Part shown: piece after piece, positions 12,017 to 15,452 of the stretch
Layout of the letters: the number at the start of each line of letters is the position of its first letter
How positions within the stretch are numbered: position 1 is the stretch's first letter
NCBI GenBank assembly: GCA_947625715.1
Contig: CANQPR010000024.1
Location: forward strand, 1 to 15,452
Direction of reading: 5' to 3'
Length of the DNA: 15,452 bases
Origin: an uncultured Bacilli bacterium
GTDB taxonomy: Bacteria > Bacillota_I > Bacilli_A > RF39 > UBA660
Made by a program: the position numbers and the translations under genes
The notes under the pieces: generated by a model
Told to the model about the DNA's origin: nothing
The model's input: the letters and a program-made list of their open reading frames with translations, nothing else
The model's database searches: none

Positions 12017-13351
12017 TTATTTTTCGTTATCATTAATTAAGCCTTTATATAATTTCCAAGCTAAAATTTTAATAACATGTTGATCAATTTCTTCTTTTGT
12101 TAAGCTATTATTTTCTATAGCTTTTTTTATTTTATCAAAATATTGTTTATAATTAGTACAAATTATTAAATCATTTTCAGCTTTGATAGCTTTAATAATG
12201 GCATCATCTATTTTTAGAACTGCCCCCATGTCTAAATCATCAGTTATAATAACGCCACTAAAATTTAACTCATTTTTCAATAATTTATGAACTTCTAAAG
12301 ATAGAGAAGCTGGATTATCTTCATCAATACTTTTAACAACATTATGACTAACTAAAATACTTTCGGCTCCAGCATTTATACCACTTATAAAAGGTGGTAA
12401 ATCTCTCGTTTTGATTTGTTCTAAATCTCTATCATCAATAGCGACATCATTATGGGTATCTCTGTTATTAGCGTATCCTGGAAAATGTTTCAAAGTAAAA
12501 GAAACACCACTATTTTTACTACTTGAAATAACTTCTTTAGCAAAATTTGCTGTATCACTAGTACTACTTCCTAAAGTTCTACTATACATATAATCACTTT
12601 CACTAGTGGAAACATCAACAACTGGTGCTAAATTAACATTTAAACCTAATTCATATAATAATTTTCCTTTTTCAATTGTATCTTCTTTTATAGCTTCTAG
12701 TCCGCCTTCTTTAAATAATTTTTGACTAGAAGCAAATGGTTTATCACGTAATTTGGGATTGGAACTAACTCTAACTACCAATCCCCCTTCTTCATCAACG
12801 GCTGTTAATAAAGGGATTTTGCTAGCTTGATTTAAATTATTAATCATTTGTTTAACACTTTTTTTATCTTTGCCCCGAAAATCTTTTTCATAAAAAACAA
12901 AGCCACTTAAATAATAATTCTTTAAATCTTTTAAGGCATCATTTTCTTCATATCTTACTAATAAAAGTTGGCCAATTTTTTCTTCCAAAGTCATTTGTTC
13001 TAATTTTTGTTGAGCTAAAAGATAATAATTAGCAAAAAGGTCTTCTTTTTCTTTTACAACTTGTTTAGAAGAAATAATATTAATATCTTGTATTTCTTTA
13101 TTAACATCTAACAATCCGGTGTATTCAAATAATAATTCTTCACCAACATACATATCATCTGTTTTGTAGTGTAAATAATATATTTCATCATTATCATTTT
13201 TAACTTTAATATTATCGGTATCTTTATTTAATACTGTACCTTTAAATTCTTTGGCTGCGACTACTTCTTCATTTTTAAAACTCTTAATAACAACAACAAA
13301 GAAAATAGCTAATAATAAAATACTAATTATAATAATTATTTTTCTTTTCAT
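12017..13351 (-). CDS. Membrane-anchored family-3 glycoside hydrolase (NagZ-type beta-N-acetylhexosaminidase)
   Basis: 444 residues. A GTG at 13360 overlaps the ribosome site GAGGTG, so the ATG at 13351 is taken. N-terminal membrane helix at about 2-22, a 75-residue extracytoplasmic extra domain of beta type, then the GH3 barrel from about 115. Motifs: LEEKIGQLLLV, AVDEEGGLVVRV, NLAPVVDV, KHFPGYANNRDTH (288-300, with the Asp-His pair that acts as acid/base in NagZ) and the nucleophile region ITDDLDMGA (about 369-377). NagZ enzymes release N-acetylglucosamine from peptidoglycan fragments. With its membrane anchor it should work outside on the wall, as in Bacillus, and not in the cytosol. It follows gerQ closely and shows no clear promoter of its own, so it may be expressed with it. 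Confidence 0.92.
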   Translation of the reverse strand: MKRKIIIIISILLLAIFFVVVIKSFKNEEVVAAKEFKGTVLNKDTDNIKVKNDNDEIYYLHYKTDDMYVGEELLFEYTGLLDVNKEIQDINIISSKQVVKEKEDLFANYYLLAQQKLEQMTLEEKIGQLLLVRYEENDALKDLKNYYLSGFVFYEKDFRGKDKKSVKQMINNLNQASKIPLLTAVDEEGGLVVRVSSNPKLRDKPFASSQKLFKEGGLEAIKEDTIEKGKLLYELGLNVNLAPVVDVSTSESDYMYSRTLGSSTSDTANFAKEVISSSKNSGVSFTLKHFPGYANNRDTHNDVAIDDRDLEQIKTRDLPPFISGINAGAESILVSHNVVKSIDEDNPASLSLEVHKLLKNELNFSGVIITDDLDMGAVLKIDDAIIKAIKAENDLIICTNYKQYFDKIKKAIENNSLTKEEIDQHVIKILAWKLYKGLINDNEK

Positions 13352-13375
13352 CGTCTTCACCTCGTAAATTTTTAA

Positions 13376-13401
13376 TAAAAAGGATAGTTTTTAGGCTATC
13401 C
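13376..13401 (-). terminator. Terminator of gerQ
   Basis: GGATAG (13382-13387) and CTATCC (13396-13401) pair around an 8-base loop and are followed on the minus strand by TTTTTATT. It lies between gerQ and the glycosidase gene, so read-through would be needed to express the latter from the gerQ promoter. Confidence 0.7.
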
Positions 13402-13403
13402 GC

Positions 13404-13763
13404 TTAATCAAATGTATCGGAATAATCAGGATTATATTTAACTGGTTCATCAAATTCAACATAATTTAAATAAATCATTCTTAATAAATACCATTTTCCA
13501 TTATTAGGATTCGATATAATTAAATGATCTCTTCCCGATTGTTCAATTATTCCTTCATATATTTTATCACGCCACTCATTAGAATCGGGATAAGAAACAT
13601 AAACTTTTGCTCTTTTTCCGCGATTTAAACGTAAAATATTTTCAATTAAACTTTGTTCAAGTGGATAAAATTGTTCTGCACTGACATTTCCTGGTGGTGT
13701 AGTAGGTTTTTGATTGTTTGTTGCTTGAGGAAATGTGGGTGAATTAAAAAAACTTCCATTCAT
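13404..13763 (-). CDS. gerQ: GerQ-like spore coat protein
   Basis: 119 residues. After a Pro/Gln/Thr-rich start of about 35 residues comes the conserved GerQ domain: SLIENILRLNRGKRAKVYVSY, then EWRDKIYEGIIEQSGRDHLIISNP and GKWYLLRMIYLNYVEFDEPV. Known: in B. subtilis GerQ is a spore coat protein, cross-linked by transglutaminase, and keeps the lytic enzyme CwlJ active during germination. Its presence is the clearest sign of sporulation in this window. cwlJ itself is not adjacent; the GH3 enzyme stands in its place. The N-terminal Gln-rich part seen in B. subtilis is shorter here. Ribosome site AGGAG is ten bases before the ATG. Confidence 0.93.
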   Translation of the reverse strand: MNGSFFNSPTFPQATNNQKPTTPPGNVSAEQFYPLEQSLIENILRLNRGKRAKVYVSYPDSNEWRDKIYEGIIEQSGRDHLIISNPNNGKWYLLRMIYLNYVEFDEPVKYNPDYSDTFD

Positions 13764-13843
13764 TATAAAATTTCTCCTCTCATAATTAATAATATTAAAG
13801 TTAAAAATTTATATTCATTAATTATAAGAGAAATTATATTTTT

Positions 13844-13872
13844 ATCATAACAAATGAAATAATCAATTGCAA
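13844..13872 (-). promoter_or_regulatory. Promoter candidate of gerQ
   Basis: On the minus strand TTGCAA (13872-13867), 17-bp spacer ending in TGT, and TATGAT (13849-13844). This is a vegetative-type promoter; coat genes are usually read by sigma-E or sigma-K, and no good match to those was found by eye. Confidence 0.45.
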
Positions 13873-13913
13873 ATTATATACTAAAAAAACAACAATTTTT
13901 AGCCAAAAACTCA

Positions 13914-13945
13914 TTGACGGGGGGGGGGGTATTATATAATATAAT
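13914..13945 (+). promoter_or_regulatory. Promoter with an 11-G tract in the spacer (probable phase-variable switch)
   Basis: -35 TTGACG is at 13914-13919, then a run of 11 Gs (13919-13929, the first being part of the -35), then TATAAT at 13935-13940. The spacer is 15 bp, shorter than the ideal 17; overlapping -10 alternatives are TAATAT (13937-13942, spacer 17) and TATAAT (13940-13945, spacer 20). Gain or loss of single Gs would change promoter strength. Confidence 0.8.
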
Positions 13946-13971
13946 AAAAGAAGATATGGAGGTCTTCTTTT
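13946..13971 (+). promoter_or_regulatory. 5'-UTR hairpin with the ribosome site in the loop
   Basis: AAAAGAAGA (13946-13954) and TCTTCTTTT (13963-13971) form a perfect 9-bp stem. The 8-base loop TATGGAGG carries the ribosome site. The stem begins at the expected transcription start (about 13947), so it would cap the mRNA. The start codon follows three bases after the stem. Confidence 0.75.
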
Positions 13972-13974
13972 ATA

Positions 13975-15234
13975 ATGAAATTAAGTCAATATAAAGAGAA
14001 AAAGAATCATAAAAAAATATTAATTGCTATAGGTGCTATTCTTCTTTTTGTAGGTGGAATAATAGTAGAGAAAACCTTTGCTAATTTTAAAGAAAATAAA
14101 AGTTTCAAAGTAATGGAGGGAAACTTCATCTATGAAGGTAGTGGCGATATTATATTTGCCTTTTATCAAGGTGATGAAAATGTTGGAACCATGCCTACAA
14201 AAGACAGTGGATATGTTTTTAATGCTAAAAAAAGTTCTTGTGATAATAATGCTAAAATAATATGGAATAATAATGAATGGGGACCAATAATTGTAAATTT
14301 AAATAAAACCAAAACCAAATGTAATCTTTATTTTTTAAATATTGGAACAATAAGAAAAATTAATGGTACGTCTGATAAAGAAGGAATGTGGGAATATAAA
14401 GATAAATTAACAAAGATAGTAATAGAAACAACAAAAAATGAAAAAGAAGCAAATAACGGTCAAATAGTACATGGCCCATATGATGAAAGTGAAAAAAAAG
14501 ATAATTCTGTAGAAAGTTATGTTGTATGTGATGCAAATGATAGCAATTGTATCGGCTATTTACAGGGAGATAAAGGAATAGCTTTAAATGATGATAGTTC
14601 ATATTTATTTTGTTATTTTAAAAATGTAACTCAAATAGAAGGAATAGAAAATTTATATACCAGCAATGTGGAAAATATGAGTTATATGTTTTCTAATATG
14701 AGAAATATAGAAGAATTAGATGTAAGTAGTTTTGATACGAGTAATGTAACAGATATGAGTGGCATGTTTCAAAACATGGAAATTCTTCAAAAATTAACAT
14801 TTGGCAAAAATTTTGATACACATAATGTAACAAATATGAATAATATGTTTTCAGGAATGAGTAGTATTAAAAGTTTAGATTTAACCAGCTTTGTTACGAG
14901 TAATGTAACAAATATGAATAACATGTTTTTAAAAATGAGCAATTTACAAACCTTAGATTTAAGTAGTTTTGATACAAGTAACGTAACAACTATGAATAGT
15001 ATGTTTAGTGATATGAGCAGTATTCAAAAATTAGATATAAGTAGTTTTGATACAAGTAACGTAACAATCATGAGTAGTTTGTTTTCTTTTGCAAGTAAAT
15101 TAGAAACAATTATTTATGGGTCAAACTTTATTCATAAAGATGGAGCTAGTATAGGTAGTATGTTCAATAACTGTCCAGCAAACAAACCAGATAAAAATGT
15201 ACATCCATCATGGGAAGGTGTGTCTTTTAATTAG
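13975..15234 (+). CDS. BspA/DUF285-type surface repeat protein
   Basis: 419 residues. A basic start (residues 1-14) and a hydrophobic segment at about 15-37 form a signal peptide or anchor ('VEKTFA' could be cleaved). Residues about 38-125 form a domain with two cysteines (C89, C114) and the phrase WNNNEWGPIIVNLNKTKTKCNLYF, a module that I recall from many secreted proteins of uncultured gut Bacilli. A spacer with two close cysteines (CDANDSNC) leads to six repeats of 26 residues from residue 230, each like SNVT-M--MF--M--L--LDLSSFDT, the DUF285/BspA leucine-rich type. No LPXTG or other wall anchor is at the end. Known: such proteins are displayed by gut bacteria and mycoplasmas and may bind host or other cells. 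Expression is probably switched by the G-tract upstream. Confidence 0.88.
   Translation: MKLSQYKEKKNHKKILIAIGAILLFVGGIIVEKTFANFKENKSFKVMEGNFIYEGSGDIIFAFYQGDENVGTMPTKDSGYVFNAKKSSCDNNAKIIWNNNEWGPIIVNLNKTKTKCNLYFLNIGTIRKINGTSDKEGMWEYKDKLTKIVIETTKNEKEANNGQIVHGPYDESEKKDNSVESYVVCDANDSNCIGYLQGDKGIALNDDSSYLFCYFKNVTQIEGIENLYTSNVENMSYMFSNMRNIEELDVSSFDTSNVTDMSGMFQNMEILQKLTFGKNFDTHNVTNMNNMFSGMSSIKSLDLTSFVTSNVTNMNNMFLKMSNLQTLDLSSFDTSNVTTMNSMFSDMSSIQKLDISSFDTSNVTIMSSLFSFASKLETIIYGSNFIHKDGASIGSMFNNCPANKPDKNVHPSWEGVSFN
14662..15120 (+). repeat. Six tandem 78-bp repeats (26 aa) in the BspA-like gene
   Basis: Repeat starts at 14662, 14740, 14821, 14899, 14977 and 15055: the period is 78 bp, except 81 bp once (one extra residue in KNFDT). 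Repeats 4 and 5 are most alike. The last is diverged and incomplete. Such arrays can grow or shrink by recombination. Confidence 0.9.
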
Positions 15235-15255
15235 AATAGTTAAGCTATTCTTTAT
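15233..15255 (+). terminator. Terminator of the BspA-like gene
   Basis: AGAATAG (15233-15239) and CTATTCT (15245-15251) form a 7-bp stem with a 5-base loop and a short T stretch after it. The stop codon touches the stem. Confidence 0.65.
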
Positions 15256-15350
15256 AACTATTTAAAACCTTATAATAATGAATTTTATATTAGTCTTTTC
15301 TATACCTTAAAAATTAATTTTATTATAATCTTAGACAAATATTAAAAGTT

Positions 15351-15398
15351 AAAAATCTCACAACTCTGTATATATAAGAGAAAACGAGATTTTTTTTA
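15351..15398 (+). terminator. Second terminator before the next G-tract promoter
   Basis: AAAAATCTC (15351-15359) pairs with GAGATTTTT (15386-15394) and an inner CTCT/AGAG pair (15364-15367 with 15377-15380) shortens the loop; eight Ts end the element. It insulates the next transcription unit. The stretch 15256-15350 shows nothing but AT-rich DNA. Confidence 0.7.
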
Positions 15399-15406
15399 TT
15401 CCAACA

Positions 15407-15437
15407 TTGACACGGGGGGGGGGTATTATTATAAAAT
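15407..15437 (+). promoter_or_regulatory. Second G-tract promoter, aimed beyond the right edge
   Basis: TTGACA (15407-15412, perfect -35), C, a run of 10 Gs (15414-15423), TATTAT, then TATAAA at 15430-15435. The spacer is 17 bp. The order 'CATTGAC, Gs, TATTAT, ATA' is the same as in the copy at 13914. The gene it serves starts outside the window. Confidence 0.8.
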
Positions 15438-15452
15438 AAATATCAAGAATAG

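Noticed and set aside
12411..12593. Plus-strand open frame inside the glycosidase gene
   Set aside because: Antisense shadow of conserved GH3 sequence; no start signals.
13919..13929. G-tract as an assembly or sequencing artefact
   Set aside because: Homopolymer length may be off by a base, but two independent copies in the same promoter context argue that the tracts are real; exact lengths stay uncertain.
14360..14602. Minus-strand frame rich in His, Leu and Tyr
   Set aside because: Opposite strand of the BspA-like gene; the odd composition is the complement of its Asn/Asp/Lys-rich codons.
14662..15120. CRISPR array
   Set aside because: The 78-bp repeats lie in one reading frame and encode a regular 26-residue protein repeat; there are no unique spacers.

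Overview
The window is very AT-rich DNA from a low-GC, Bacilli-type Firmicute. It has strong AGGAGG-type ribosome sites, TTGACA/TATAAT promoters, an rpsF-ssb-rpsR cluster followed by rplI-dnaB, walJ and rlmH, and a GerQ-like spore coat gene, so the organism or its recent ancestor forms spores. TGA is a stop codon (for example after the M23 and walJ genes) and the only tRNA-Trp seen has anticodon CCA, so the code is the standard bacterial one and not the mycoplasma code. The DUF285/BspA-type protein suggests a gut or host-associated lineage (inference).

Region 1 (1-3870) is accessory. A minus-strand operon runs LysR regulator, 98-aa protein of unknown function, small two-helix membrane protein, partial membrane protein. 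Upstream lie two Xre-type repressor genes with clear candidate operators, then three small plus-strand genes (one with a Cys-rich motif) and one convergent small gene. Small size, Xre control and unknown function resemble a remnant of a mobile element, but I see no integrase or transposase.

Region 2 (3930-4370) holds an intact tRNA-Trp with its promoter and terminator, and about 290 bp away a second, decayed tRNA-Trp that still has its promoter.

Region 3 (4440-10856) is core. rpsF-ssb-rpsR has an extended -10 promoter and a leader in which two mutually exclusive hairpins compete, one covering the rpsF ribosome site; it ends at a strong terminator. A second operon follows: rplI, dnaB, an M23 cell-wall endopeptidase with LysM and G5 domains, walJ, rlmH and ung, ending at a shared bidirectional terminator. 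It joins translation, replication, cell-wall hydrolysis and DNA repair; the last genes overlap or nearly touch.

Region 4 (10855-13763) has a LemA-like membrane protein, a metallo-beta-lactamase-fold hydrolase with essentially no 5' leader, a membrane-anchored family-3 glycoside hydrolase (NagZ type) and gerQ.

Region 5 (13914-15452) is the most interesting. A surface-type protein with six 26-residue DUF285 repeats is driven by a promoter whose -35/-10 spacer contains an 11-G run. A second copy of the same design, with 10 Gs and an ideal 17-bp spacer, lies at the right edge and points at a gene outside the window. This looks like a family of surface proteins phase-varied by slippage in promoter G-tracts. 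The first copy also has a perfect 5'-UTR hairpin with the ribosome site in its loop.
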